From DATLMR01 sp964615905 (GTDB lineage: Bacteria > Acidobacteriota > Blastocatellia > UBA7656): a DNA stretch of 64,000 nucleotides. Made by a program: the position numbers and the translations under genes. The stretch spans positions 434,001 to 498,000 of the forward strand of contig CAZTUB010000002.1 of the NCBI GenBank assembly GCA_964615905.1, read 5' to 3'. Under the pieces are notes generated by a model. It was not told the DNA's origin. It was given only the letters and a program-made list of their open reading frames with translations, and made no database searches. Of the stretch, positions 45,697 to 53,904 are shown in pieces. Numbering within the stretch: position 1 is the stretch's first letter; every line of letters starts with the position of its first letter.

Positions 45697-46587
45697 CTAA
45701 ATCAGTTTCAAGTCTACGAGCACCCGGCGCAATCTCTCCTTCGTCTCGGCAGAGACGGGGACCATCGGCAGGCGGTAGACCTCTTTGACCTTGCCCATCA
45801 AAGCGAGCGCGGCCTTTACGGGGCCGGGGCTTGTCTCTATAAAGTTCGCTTTCATCAAGGGAAAAAGCTCGCGGTTGAGCCGTCGCGCCTCGTCCCAGTC
45901 GCTTTCAATCGCCGCGCGGGTCATCTCCGTCATAAGTCGCGGCGCTTCGTTTGAAGCGACGGAGATAATGCCTGAGCCGCCGAGCGCCACTACGGGCAGC
46001 GTCATCGCGTCGTCGCCGGAAAAGACTTTGAAGCCGTCAGGCACCCGCGTGATTATCTCCGCGATCTGCGAGATGTCGCCCGACGCTTCCTTGACGCCGA
46101 TGATGTTGGCTATCTCCGCAAGCCTTACGATGGTGTCGGGCAGTATGTTGACCGATGTGCGGGGCGGCACGTTATAAACTATGATGGGAAGGCTGGTCGA
46201 TTCCGCGATGGCGCGGAAATGCTGGTAGAGCCCTTCCTGCGTCGGCTTGTTGTAGTAAGGCGTGACCGACAGCAGGCCGCGCACGCCCACGCGCTCGTAT
46301 TCGCGGATAAGCTCGATTACGCTCGCGGTGTTGTTGCCGCCCGCGCCCGCTATCACCTCGACACGACCCTGCGCGGTTTTCAATACCGTCTCGACCACGC
46401 GAAGCTGTTCGTCGCGGCCGAGCGTCACGCTCTCGCCTGTCGTGCCGCATGGTACGAGGAAGTCAATACCTTCCGAGATTTGAAACTCTACAAACTGCCG
46501 GAGCGCGTCTTCGTCAACCGAGAGGTCCTCTTTAAACGGTGTGACGATAGCCGTGCCGCAGCCTCGCAAATTGTTAAGCTCTAACAT
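45697..46587 (-). CDS. dapA: 4-hydroxy-tetrahydrodipicolinate synthase
   Basis: 296 residues. TIM-barrel Schiff-base aldolase motifs: TAIVTPFKED at the start, PCGTTGESVTL, VIAGAGGNNT, the catalytic Tyr in IVYNVPPRTSVN and the Schiff-base Lys in IGVKEASGD (about 162). It condenses pyruvate with aspartate semialdehyde. It lies between dapB (12 nt upstream) and dapD (5 nt downstream). Confidence 0.97.
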   Translation of the reverse strand: MLELNNLRGCGTAIVTPFKEDLSVDEDALRQFVEFQISEGIDFLVPCGTTGESVTLGRDEQLRVVETVLKTAQGRVEVIAGAGGNNTASVIELIREYERVGVRGLLSVTPYYNKPTQEGLYQHFRAIAESTSLPIIVYNVPPRTSVNILPDTIVRLAEIANIIGVKEASGDISQIAEIITRVPDGFKVFSGDDAMTLPVVALGGSGIISVASNEAPRLMTEMTRAAIESDWDEARRLNRELFPLMKANFIETSPGPVKAALALMGKVKEVYRLPMVPVSAETKERLRRVLVDLKLI

Positions 46588-46599
46588 GGCGCTCCTTCT

Positions 46600-47277
46600 T
46601 CAAGACTCGGCCTTAAAGATTATATCCGAGAACTCGTAAAACCCTTTGCGGGTGTGAATCCACCTGGCGGCTACGAGCGCGCCGTCTGCGAAGCCTGCGC
46701 GGCTGCGCGCCGTGTGGGTGATTGTGAGCGTGTCGGCTTCGGAGTCGAACCCCAGCGTGTGAGTGCCTGGCACGTAGCCTGCGCGCGCGCTCGTCGTCGA
46801 CACTTCGCGGTTGTACGCGGCCTCGACCTTGCGCTTTAGGAAGACGGCGGTGCCGGACGGCGCGTCTTTCTTGAACTTGTGATGCATCTCTTCGATAAAC
46901 GCGTCATAGGCCGCAAACCGGCCGAAAAGCTCCGAGGCGTACTCGGCGATCTTGAACATCAGGTTGACGCCTATGCTGAAGTTCGAGCCGTAGACGAACC
47001 CGATGCCGCTCGATTCGACAAGGCTGCGCGCCTCGTCGATATGCTCGTACCATCCGGTCGTCCCGACGACGAGCGGCACACCGGCTTCGGCGGCTCTCTT
47101 GATATTTCCCAAAACGGCCGTCGGCTCGGAAAAATCTATGCAGACGTCCGCGTCATCGACGCGCCCGCGCGACTCACTCGCAGGGTCGATCACACAGACG
47201 ACCTCCAGCCCATCGCGCAGGGCGGCTTGCTCGACCATCTGCCCCATCTTTCCGTATCCGAAGAGTGCTATCTTCAT
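46600..47277 (-). CDS. dapB: 4-hydroxy-tetrahydrodipicolinate reductase
   Basis: 225 residues, at the short end for DapB (about 240-270). Rossmann motif FGYGKMGQMVEQ at the start, VCIDFSEPTAVL, VVGTTGWYEH, and the catalytic signature EEMHHKFKKDAPSGTA (about 130). It reduces the DapA product with NAD(P)H. The terminal dimer-like strand THTLGFDSEADTLTITHTA is present, so the protein is complete. Precedes dapA by 12 nt. Confidence 0.95.
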   Translation of the reverse strand: MKIALFGYGKMGQMVEQAALRDGLEVVCVIDPASESRGRVDDADVCIDFSEPTAVLGNIKRAAEAGVPLVVGTTGWYEHIDEARSLVESSGIGFVYGSNFSIGVNLMFKIAEYASELFGRFAAYDAFIEEMHHKFKKDAPSGTAVFLKRKVEAAYNREVSTTSARAGYVPGTHTLGFDSEADTLTITHTARSRAGFADGALVAARWIHTRKGFYEFSDIIFKAES

Positions 47278-47294
47278 AACTCAAAACCCGCGCT

Positions 47295-47849
47295 TCAAAA
47301 TGCGCAAGAGGCGCTCACGGCCAGCCGCCTCACTTCCGCCTGCGTCGGCTGGTAGATGATCGTCTCTACCTCTTCGCTTTTTCGCCGAAGCTGGTAGACG
47401 AGTCCCGCGTCGCTTACAAGATAGTAGTAGCCTTTGTCCATATCTTCCGAGCACCGCCTAAAGCCTGCCGGTTTCAGATCGGCCACCGGCACAGGCCGCG
47501 TCGGCGTGAAGTATATGGTGAATACCTTGCCGACAAGCGAGCGCGGCGCGCGGTAAATCTTCGCGAGGCTCTCGGTCAGGTACGAAAAAGTCACCTCGCC
47601 GCCTTCAACCTGAAACGGCCCGCTGACCATGCCTGTCGATGAGGCGGCCTCGACGCCGAGCAGCTTTCCAACGTCATCGGCCGAAGATTTGAGCGGCGTG
47701 ATCCCGCGCCACGAATTTTTCGGTGCGGGTGAAACGGGTTTGCTTATTGAACGCTGGCTGCCCGCGCTCGCTCCCGAGCCCAGGCCAGCAAGGATTATGA
47801 ATGCGGCGAAAAGGCGAAGCAGCCTTTTTTGATATAAAACACGAATCAA
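47295..47849 (-). CDS. Unknown secreted protein in the lysine operon
   Basis: 184 residues from a TTG at 47849 with GGAGG 10 nt upstream; the open frame also extends back into lysC from another TTG at 47933 without a ribosome site. Signal peptide: RLLRLFAAFIILAGLGSGASA. The mature part (about 40-184) contains FQVEGGEVTFSYL and DKGYYYLVSDAGLVYQLRRK, with two cysteines (one at the C-terminus). I do not recognise the family. It is squeezed between lysC and dapB, an odd place for an exported protein. Confidence 0.68.
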   Translation of the reverse strand: MIRVLYQKRLLRLFAAFIILAGLGSGASAGSQRSISKPVSPAPKNSWRGITPLKSSADDVGKLLGVEAASSTGMVSGPFQVEGGEVTFSYLTESLAKIYRAPRSLVGKVFTIYFTPTRPVPVADLKPAGFRRCSEDMDKGYYYLVSDAGLVYQLRRKSEEVETIIYQPTQAEVRRLAVSASCAF

Positions 47850-47901
47850 TTCTAATACGCCTCCGTCGTTTGGTCTGTGCGAAACATTTATAATAACAGG
47901 A

Positions 47902-49302
47902 TTACTCGAAGATTTGGGGGTCGAGACGCTCAAAAAATACTTTGTGCAGACGGGCTATGACCTCTTCGACATCACGCTCGGCCACCACGAGGCTCATCGC
48001 TATGGGCGACGACCCGCGCATTATCATTCCGGCCTCGGTCTCGGCAATCGCCGCAAAGACGCGCGCCATAAAGGCCGAGTTCTTTCTCAACTCTTCGCCG
48101 ACGAACGAGATTATCGCCTGGCCCGGCTCGATTGTAGCGGTTGAAAACTTCGACAGGTCTTCGACGGTGTCGCGCCCCACGCCGTCGCCTACCGCGTCGG
48201 AGTCCACGGCAATCGCGATGTTTGAAGCGGAGACGGCGGTCAGCAGCGGCACGATTCTGCGACGCGCAAGCGTGTCGAGCGTCAATCGCAGAAACTCTTC
48301 GGAAGAGATAGCGCGGTGGCCGCCGCCCATATCGGCAGTGACGTTTATGACGGCGACCGGCCGTTTATAGGCTATCGACTTTATCAGGTTCTGGCACGCG
48401 GGGGCGGTCGCGGTTATCTCGGTGCCGGTTGCCGACGGGCGCTTCGAGTTGTAAATGTGCACGGGTATATTCTTCTGCGCCGCCGGGTGAATCGCTTTCG
48501 GGTGGAGCACCTTTGCGCCGAAGTAAGTCAGCTCGGCCGCTTCAGCAAAGGTGCAGAGCTTGACCGTGCGAGCCTCTGCAAAAAGTGCGGGGTCGGCTGT
48601 CATAAGCCCTGAAACGTCCTTCCATATCTGTATGTCGTCGGCTCCGACAGCCGCGCCTATAATGGCCGCCGTGTAGTCGGACCCTTCAAACCCCAGCGTG
48701 GTCGTGGCGTTCTCCCTTGTCGAGCCTATGAACCCTTGAATGACAGGGACTTCATCTCGATTGGAAGCATTCACCACCGCTTCGCGTATGTTGCGGTTTG
48801 TGATCTCAAAGATGGGCGAGGCCGCGCCGTAGCGGTCATCCGTCTTGATGAGCGCGCGCGCGTCGAGCAGGCGCGAGGGGACCCCGCGCACAAAGAGCGC
48901 GTCGGCGACTATTGCCGACGAGAGCAGTTCCCCGTATGACAAAATCTTGTCGAGCGCGCGCGGCGTCACCTCGCCAAGTATCGCGAGCCCTTCGAGCAGC
49001 TTCTTCAACTCGTCGAAGTGTTGCTCGATAAGCTGAAACGCCTGGCGTCCCGAATCGTTCTTCACAAGCTGCCGCGCCTCGCTCAGGTGGCGCGTCTTCA
49101 GCTCGGCTATGATTGCAAGCGTCGTGCGCGTGTCGCCGGCGGCCGAGCTTTCAACCGACTGAAGCAGCTTGCGCGTGGTCTTCCCCATGGCCGAGACGAC
49201 GACCACGGGCTTGAGTGAAAGCCGCGCTCTTATTATCTCGGCCACGCGCTCGATTGACGCGGCGTCTTCAACGGAAGTGCCGCCGAACTTCATCACTATC
49301 AT
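47902..49302 (-). CDS. lysC: Aspartate kinase
   Basis: 466 residues. N-terminal kinase domain: VMKFGGTSVEDAASIERVA, VVVSAMGKTT, GFEGSDYTAAIIGAAVGADD and DVSGLMTADPALFAEAR. The C-terminal ACT regulatory pair covers about 310-466 (VAINVTADMGGGHRAIS; ISFVGEELRKNSAFMARVFA). It is monofunctional (no homoserine dehydrogenase) and of the length typical of feedback-controlled lysine-sensitive enzymes. It follows asd by 17 nt in the lysine operon. Confidence 0.96.
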   Translation of the reverse strand: MIVMKFGGTSVEDAASIERVAEIIRARLSLKPVVVVSAMGKTTRKLLQSVESSAAGDTRTTLAIIAELKTRHLSEARQLVKNDSGRQAFQLIEQHFDELKKLLEGLAILGEVTPRALDKILSYGELLSSAIVADALFVRGVPSRLLDARALIKTDDRYGAASPIFEITNRNIREAVVNASNRDEVPVIQGFIGSTRENATTTLGFEGSDYTAAIIGAAVGADDIQIWKDVSGLMTADPALFAEARTVKLCTFAEAAELTYFGAKVLHPKAIHPAAQKNIPVHIYNSKRPSATGTEITATAPACQNLIKSIAYKRPVAVINVTADMGGGHRAISSEEFLRLTLDTLARRRIVPLLTAVSASNIAIAVDSDAVGDGVGRDTVEDLSKFSTATIEPGQAIISFVGEELRKNSAFMARVFAAIAETEAGMIMRGSSPIAMSLVVAERDVEEVIARLHKVFFERLDPQIFE

Positions 49303-49319
49303 CGTATTTTAATCGTGGC

Positions 49320-50372
49320 TCAATCCAGAAAGCCCTGAGCCTTCATAATCTCCGCGTTCAAGATCGCCGCGCCCGCCGCGCCTCTTATCGTGTTGTGCGA
49401 AAGGACGACAAACCTTATGTCAAAGACGGGGCACTCGCGCAGCCTGCCTACAACGGCGCTCATCCCGCGACCGGCTTCACGGTCGAGTCGCGGCTGCGGG
49501 CGGTCGCGCTCCGCCGAGACGATGACGGGTCTTTCGGGAGCCATAGGCAGTTTAAGCTCCTGCGGCAGCGATCTGAAACCGGCCAGGACTCGCGCCACCT
49601 CTTCAAGCGAAGGCTTTTGCTCCATCTCTACAGAGACGCATTCCATGTGACCGTCTTCGACCGAAACGCGGTTGGTGTGCGCGCTTATGGCCATATCGTT
49701 GAAGCGTATATGATCGCGGTCGAGCGAGCCCAGGATCTTGCAAGGCTCTGTTTCGAGCTTATCTTCTTCGCTGCTGATAAAAGGAATGACGTTGCCGAGC
49801 ATGTCCACCGCCGACGGGCCGGGGTAGCCCGCGCCCGAAAGCGACTGCATGGTCGTAACGATGACTCGCCGGATTTTGAACGCGCGGTCAATCGGCGCAA
49901 GCGCCATCACGAGCCCCACGGTCGAGCAGTTGGGATTTGTGACGAGCGCGCCCGACCACCCTCGCCGCTCGCGCTGTATAGGGATCAGGCCGAGGTGTTC
50001 GGGGTTGATTTCGGGCACGAGCAAAGGCACGTCCTCGTCCATGCGGTGGTTTTTCGAGTTGCTGACCACTATGTAACCCGCGCGGGCAAAGTTCTCCTCG
50101 ACCTCGCCCGCGACCGAAGCATCAAGCCCCGAAAAGACGACGCGACACGCAAGCCCCGGCTCGCACGGCTTGACGCGCAGGTCTTTGACGCTATCAGGGA
50201 TAGGCGTGTACTGCCGCCAGTTGGCCGCCTCCTTGTACGGCTTGCCGCTCGAACGGTCCGACGCGGCAAGCTCTGTCAGCTCGAACCACGGGTGATCCTC
50301 AAGCAGCGCGACGAACTTCTGCCCGACCGCGCCTGTCGCTCCCAGCACTCCGACTTTTATCTTGTTCGTCAT
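49320..50372 (-). CDS. asd: Aspartate-semialdehyde dehydrogenase
   Basis: 350 residues from ATG 50372, with CGGAG upstream inside the end of the dapE-like gene; a GTG at 50381 is too close to that ribosome site. Motifs: VGVLGATGAVGQKFVALL, VVSNSKNHRM, catalytic Cys in VTNPNCSTVGLV (about 150), SLSGAGYPG and ISAHTNRVSVEDGH. The arrangement is like the archaeal/fungal-type branch rather than E. coli Asd. It supplies aspartate semialdehyde for DapA. Confidence 0.95.
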   Translation of the reverse strand: MTNKIKVGVLGATGAVGQKFVALLEDHPWFELTELAASDRSSGKPYKEAANWRQYTPIPDSVKDLRVKPCEPGLACRVVFSGLDASVAGEVEENFARAGYIVVSNSKNHRMDEDVPLLVPEINPEHLGLIPIQRERRGWSGALVTNPNCSTVGLVMALAPIDRAFKIRRVIVTTMQSLSGAGYPGPSAVDMLGNVIPFISSEEDKLETEPCKILGSLDRDHIRFNDMAISAHTNRVSVEDGHMECVSVEMEQKPSLEEVARVLAGFRSLPQELKLPMAPERPVIVSAERDRPQPRLDREAGRGMSAVVGRLRECPVFDIRFVVLSHNTIRGAAGAAILNAEIMKAQGFLD

Positions 50373-50377
50373 CGATT

Positions 50378-51376
50378 TCACTCCGGTAGTTTCTGCAACC
50401 GCACAACCATATCCGCGTACGTGTCAACCGCGCTCAACAGCTCCCGCTTATCTATTTTCTCTCCAGCAGTGTGCGCGTCAAGTATCGAGCCCGGCCCGAA
50501 AAGCAGGGGCTTGCCCCAGCTGGTCAAAAGCGGTATGTCCGTCGTGAAAGAGACTACCGCGGTTTCAAACCCGTCGAGCTTTTCGGTGAAGACGGGCTCG
50601 CAGGCAAACGTGTAATCGATGCTCGCGCGGCTGCCTGCCGCGTCTTCGATAACTCGTTTGAGCGATGGCGTATCGCCGACAACTCGAAACATCAACTCGG
50701 CTTCGGCCTCGGCCGGTATGACGTTTGCCGCCACGCCGCCCGCGATACGGCCGACGTTCATCGTCGTTTGGCCGAGCGTCTCGTCTTCGGGAAGGCGTGC
50801 GCGGCGAAGATCGGCAAGGATGTCGAGCAGCTTATCTATGGCCGATTCTCCCATCTCAGGGTAAGCCGAATGGGCCGCCCGCCCGCTCGTCTTGATTACT
50901 GTGCGCAAAGCGCCTTTCGACCCGACCACCAGTTTTGATTCGGTAGGCTCGCCGTTTATGAGATAGCGCGAGCGGTTCGGTATCGAATTGGCCTGCCGCG
51001 CGCCGGGGCTACCCGCCTCTTCGCCTCCGACAAACAACAGGCCGAAATCCGAAACGTTCGATTCTTTCAGCCTCTCGGCGGCTTTGACCATAGCCGCGAT
51101 AATGCCCTTGGCGTCGCACGCGCCGCGACCGTAGATAAACCGGTCGTCCTCTTTGAACTCGATAAAAGGCGGCACGGTGTCCGTGTGCGTAGACAGCACG
51201 ACGCGCGGGTCGCCTGCGCGAGCGTAGATGTTCGGCCCGTTGCCTGCGACTTCGTGCATCTCGACCGCGAAACCGGCTTTCGTCAGATAGTCGGCGACAA
51301 ACGCGGCGACTTTGTCTTCGTCGCCGCTTATCGAGGGGATTGTGATCAGCTCTTTGACCAGCTCGAATAAGTTCAT
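50378..51376 (-). CDS. dapE: M20-family deacylase, probable succinyl-DAP desuccinylase (DapE/ArgE-like)
   Basis: 332 residues. M20 zinc motifs: VVLSTHTDTVPPF (about 60), YGRGACDAKGIIAAM (about 85) and FVGGEEAGSPGA (about 115), with the dimerisation lid around 170-270 and a C-terminal LDAHTAGEKID carrying the last metal His. The length and surroundings (asd, lysC, dapA-D) favour DapE: removal of succinate from succinyl-DAP. ArgE or a LysK-type deacylase cannot be excluded by sequence alone. Confidence 0.82.
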   Translation of the reverse strand: MNLFELVKELITIPSISGDEDKVAAFVADYLTKAGFAVEMHEVAGNGPNIYARAGDPRVVLSTHTDTVPPFIEFKEDDRFIYGRGACDAKGIIAAMVKAAERLKESNVSDFGLLFVGGEEAGSPGARQANSIPNRSRYLINGEPTESKLVVGSKGALRTVIKTSGRAAHSAYPEMGESAIDKLLDILADLRRARLPEDETLGQTTMNVGRIAGGVAANVIPAEAEAELMFRVVGDTPSLKRVIEDAAGSRASIDYTFACEPVFTEKLDGFETAVVSFTTDIPLLTSWGKPLLFGPGSILDAHTAGEKIDKRELLSAVDTYADMVVRLQKLPE

Positions 51377-51421
51377 AAGGCAAGACGGATGCGCGAGGTC
51401 ATGTCTCGAAAGGTTCCGCCT

Positions 51422-52030
51422 CTACTCAGTGGCCGTCTTTATCGAAGCCACATTCGCGTCCGGCGCGGCCGATGCGCGATACGGCTCGAAACACTGGCGG
51501 CATCGCGCCTCATAAGAGATGTCGCCCACTTCTATTTGAGAGTTGCCGCCGGCGACGCGCTGCGAGTAATGCGCGGGGCCGCCGCACCGGACGCAGACCG
51601 CGTGCATCTTCGAGACGTACTCGGCCACGGCCAGCAGCGCGGGCATGGGCCCGAACGGGCGGCGCATGTAGTCTTGATCGAGCCCGGCTGCGATCACACG
51701 CACGCCCGCGTCGGCAAGCTCCATGCAGACATCGACTATCCCGTTGTCAAAAAACTGTATCTCGTCGATGCCGACAACTTTGACGCCGAATTTGAGGTTG
51801 GCCCGAAACTCCGTAGAGTTATCGACCGCCGTTGCGTCGAGCCCACGGTTGTCGCGCGATATGATTCGCTTTACGTCAAAGCGGTTGTCCATCGCAGGCT
51901 TGAAAATCTGCGTGCGCTGGCGAGCGATCTCTGCGCGGCGTATTCGGCGAATCAACTCCTCGCTCTTGCCGCTGAACATGCCGCCCGTTATCACCTCTAT
52001 CCACCCGCCCCTCGGGTTCAATCCGTCCAT
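51422..52030 (-). CDS. tdk: Thymidine kinase
   Basis: 202 residues, ATG 52030 behind AGGAG. Type II TK: P-loop VITGGMFSGKSEELIRRI, VVGIDEIQFFDNGI (Walker B-like), AAGLDQDYMRRPFGPMP, and the zinc-ribbon cysteines CVRCGG and CRQCF. It salvages thymidine to dTMP. It lies in the lysine operon, 45 nt before the dapE-like gene; no metabolic tie is evident. Confidence 0.96.
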   Translation of the reverse strand: MDGLNPRGGWIEVITGGMFSGKSEELIRRIRRAEIARQRTQIFKPAMDNRFDVKRIISRDNRGLDATAVDNSTEFRANLKFGVKVVGIDEIQFFDNGIVDVCMELADAGVRVIAAGLDQDYMRRPFGPMPALLAVAEYVSKMHAVCVRCGGPAHYSQRVAGGNSQIEVGDISYEARCRQCFEPYRASAAPDANVASIKTATE

Positions 52031-52045
52031 GTTACTTCTCCTGCT

Positions 52046-52633
52046 CTAATTAAGAATGGCTTGCAGCTTGCGAAAAGCTCGAACGGCAAGCGTATAACCT
52101 GGGTTCAGATCAATCGCCGCTTTGTATTCGTTGAGCGCCTCGAAAAACATCCGCTTCGCTTCGTAGACGCGGCCCAGGTTGAAGTGAGGGTAAAAATAGG
52201 CTTCGTACCGCACGGCCCGCTTTGCGTGCTCAAGCCAGGGGATGGCCGCGTCCAGCTCGTTCTTCTCGATCAGGTAAGCGCCGATGTCGTTATAAGGGTT
52301 GCCGAAATCCGGGTCTATCTCAATCGCCCGCAGGCACTCTTGTATGGCCTCGTCAGCCAGCCCCATGAAGCTATAGGTCCATCCGAGGAAGGTGTGAGCT
52401 TCCGCCGTGGGGTAAGCGTCGATAGATTGCTTGTACAGCTCGACCGCTTCGTCAAACTCTGTTCGCATCTGCGCATCGTATGCGCCCTGAAAAAGGCGCA
52501 GCGCTTTGGTCTTGAGCGCGGTCCGCTCAGGGGTGAGCCACTCGTTTCGGCCGAACGGCATGCCGCCGATGCCGGTTTCAAGCTCGATCCATTCGGGCGG
52601 GTTCACAAGCTCTTCTGGAATGTCTTTGGTCAT
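52046..52633 (-). CDS. TPR-repeat protein
   Basis: 195 residues, no signal peptide. About four tetratricopeptide units from residue 40 onward: FDEAVELYKQSIDAYPTAEA, ADEAIQECLRAIEIDPDFGN, LDAAIPWLEHAKRAV, FFEALNEYKAAIDLNPGYTL. The N-terminal 40 residues (PPEWIELETGIGGMPFGRNE) are not repeat-like. Likely a cytoplasmic scaffold; partner unknown. It sits 4 nt after the cytochrome gene and 15 nt before tdk. Confidence 0.85.
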   Translation of the reverse strand: MTKDIPEELVNPPEWIELETGIGGMPFGRNEWLTPERTALKTKALRLFQGAYDAQMRTEFDEAVELYKQSIDAYPTAEAHTFLGWTYSFMGLADEAIQECLRAIEIDPDFGNPYNDIGAYLIEKNELDAAIPWLEHAKRAVRYEAYFYPHFNLGRVYEAKRMFFEALNEYKAAIDLNPGYTLAVRAFRKLQAILN

Positions 52634-52637
52634 CTCT

Positions 52638-53228
52638 TCAACCTGGCGGGCGCGATTGCCCGCGATGGCATGTGTAGCAAGTCATCTTAGCCCCGCCGCC
52701 GAGCCGCTTGTTGTTCTCGCGCGTCAGCACGATGTGCTCGCGCGCCTTGATCTTCATCGGCGTGTCTTTCTCTTCCTCGCCCTGTATGTGGCAGAAGGTG
52801 CAATCGACGCCGAGGGCGAACTTGAATGAGTTCATAATCGGGGTCAGTCCGTCGGCGGAAACCCCGCGAAGCTGTTTGATATTTTTGTACTGCTGCTCGG
52901 CGCGTTTTTCACGGCTGCTTGCGGGCAGCGGCTCAAGCGACGGCATCTCCGACGAATCGGTCGGTGTGGCGGCCTGCTGTGCACCGCCGGTCGTGCCGCC
53001 TCCGGCGAGCGGCGGCGCGGGAACGGTCTGCCCAGGCACGACCGGAGGGTGCCCTTCGGGCAGCTCATTTCCGCCGCTGCTGCTGTTGACAGACGCTTGC
53101 GGCGCGGTGTCGCGCGCTCGCTGGCCCGTAGCGACCGGGCCTGTCCACATCATATTCGCCACTATAAAGCCAAAGACCAGGCCGAGTATTATCCCGAGAA
53201 GTGCATAGGTTATATCTTGTCTGTTCAT
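52638..53228 (-). CDS. Membrane-anchored diheme c-type cytochrome, reaction-centre cytochrome-like
   Basis: 196 residues. N-terminal membrane anchor (about 7-27, YALLGIILGLVFGFIVANMM), then a long Pro/Gly/Ser-rich linker (about 35-95), then a compact domain with two heme motifs CTFCH and CYTCH separated by about 37 residues. The intervening helix MKIKAREHIVLTRENNKR is typical of the photosynthetic reaction-centre cytochrome c-like domain found in many Acidobacteriota proteins. It presumably carries electrons at the outer face of the inner membrane. First gene of the long lysine transcript. Confidence 0.85.
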   Translation of the reverse strand: MNRQDITYALLGIILGLVFGFIVANMMWTGPVATGQRARDTAPQASVNSSSGGNELPEGHPPVVPGQTVPAPPLAGGGTTGGAQQAATPTDSSEMPSLEPLPASSREKRAEQQYKNIKQLRGVSADGLTPIMNSFKFALGVDCTFCHIQGEEEKDTPMKIKAREHIVLTRENNKRLGGGAKMTCYTCHRGQSRPPG

Positions 53229-53346
53229 TAAGAAGCCTCGCGCCTCGTAACACGAACCGTTTGCGGTCGCACAATTCTAGCACAGCGAATCTCTCAGATC
53301 GAACTAGAACCATGTAAGCATGAGGGCGAGTGTCGCAGGTAAGCGA

Positions 53347-53904
53347 CTATGATTGCTGGTGCGCTTCGACAAGCTCTTTCGGGCAGCGGGCGGATGAAGC
53401 TTTGCGTTCCCTGCTCTGTGTCAATACCCGTTTGAAGTAGACGACCGCGAGCGTGGCCGCGAGTATCACGATGCTCAGCCAGCCGGGAAGCTCGAAAAAT
53501 TGCCAGCAGTAGACCGTCAGCAGGTACCTGGGCAAGCGGCCCGCCCCTACCGCGAGGCCAAACAGCGCGGCGTGCGGGCGGTGCTTTAGCATCGCGAGGC
53601 GTATTAGCGAAAACGGGAGCGGCAAAAAGGCGAACAGAAGCGTCAAAACGTAGAACCTCTTGCCCGTCCACCGGGGAAGCACCCGCGCTCGCTTTGAAGA
53701 GATGAGCTTGCCCACTACGCCGAGCAATTTGACATCGACCACCCCCGCTACGGCCGCGCACAGGCTGCCGCATACCGCGTAGATGATCGACTCTTTCAAC
53801 GTGTGGTTGGCCGCGAAGTTTATCAACACCGGGTCGAACGACACCGGGAAAGCGGTGTTCGTCAGTATTGCGAGCGGCAGAAACAAGAGCAGGTCACGCC
53901 ACAT
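53347..53904 (-). CDS. Membrane protein, VTT/DedA-like
   Basis: 185 residues with about four hydrophobic segments (about 5-25, 40-65, 85-125, 140-160). The central RWTGKRFYVLTLLFAFLPLPFSLIR and AVGAGRLPRYLLTVY resemble the VTT (SNARE-associated) domain, in which these are re-entrant loops near a conserved Gly/Arg. Family knowledge: DedA/VTT proteins often flip lipids. The start overlaps the end of the zinc-ribbon repeat gene by 11 nt, suggesting translational coupling. Confidence 0.65.
   Translation of the reverse strand: MWRDLLLFLPLAILTNTAFPVSFDPVLINFAANHTLKESIIYAVCGSLCAAVAGVVDVKLLGVVGKLISSKRARVLPRWTGKRFYVLTLLFAFLPLPFSLIRLAMLKHRPHAALFGLAVGAGRLPRYLLTVYCWQFFELPGWLSIVILAATLAVVYFKRVLTQSRERKASSARCPKELVEAHQQS

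Noticed and set aside
49215..50615. 466-codon plus-strand open frame opposite lysC, asd and dapE
   Set aside because: It spans parts of three well-identified genes in the antisense direction and has no recognisable motif.
51389..52690. 433-codon plus-strand open frame opposite tdk and the TPR gene
   Set aside because: Antisense to two clear genes; composition typical of a GC-driven shadow frame.
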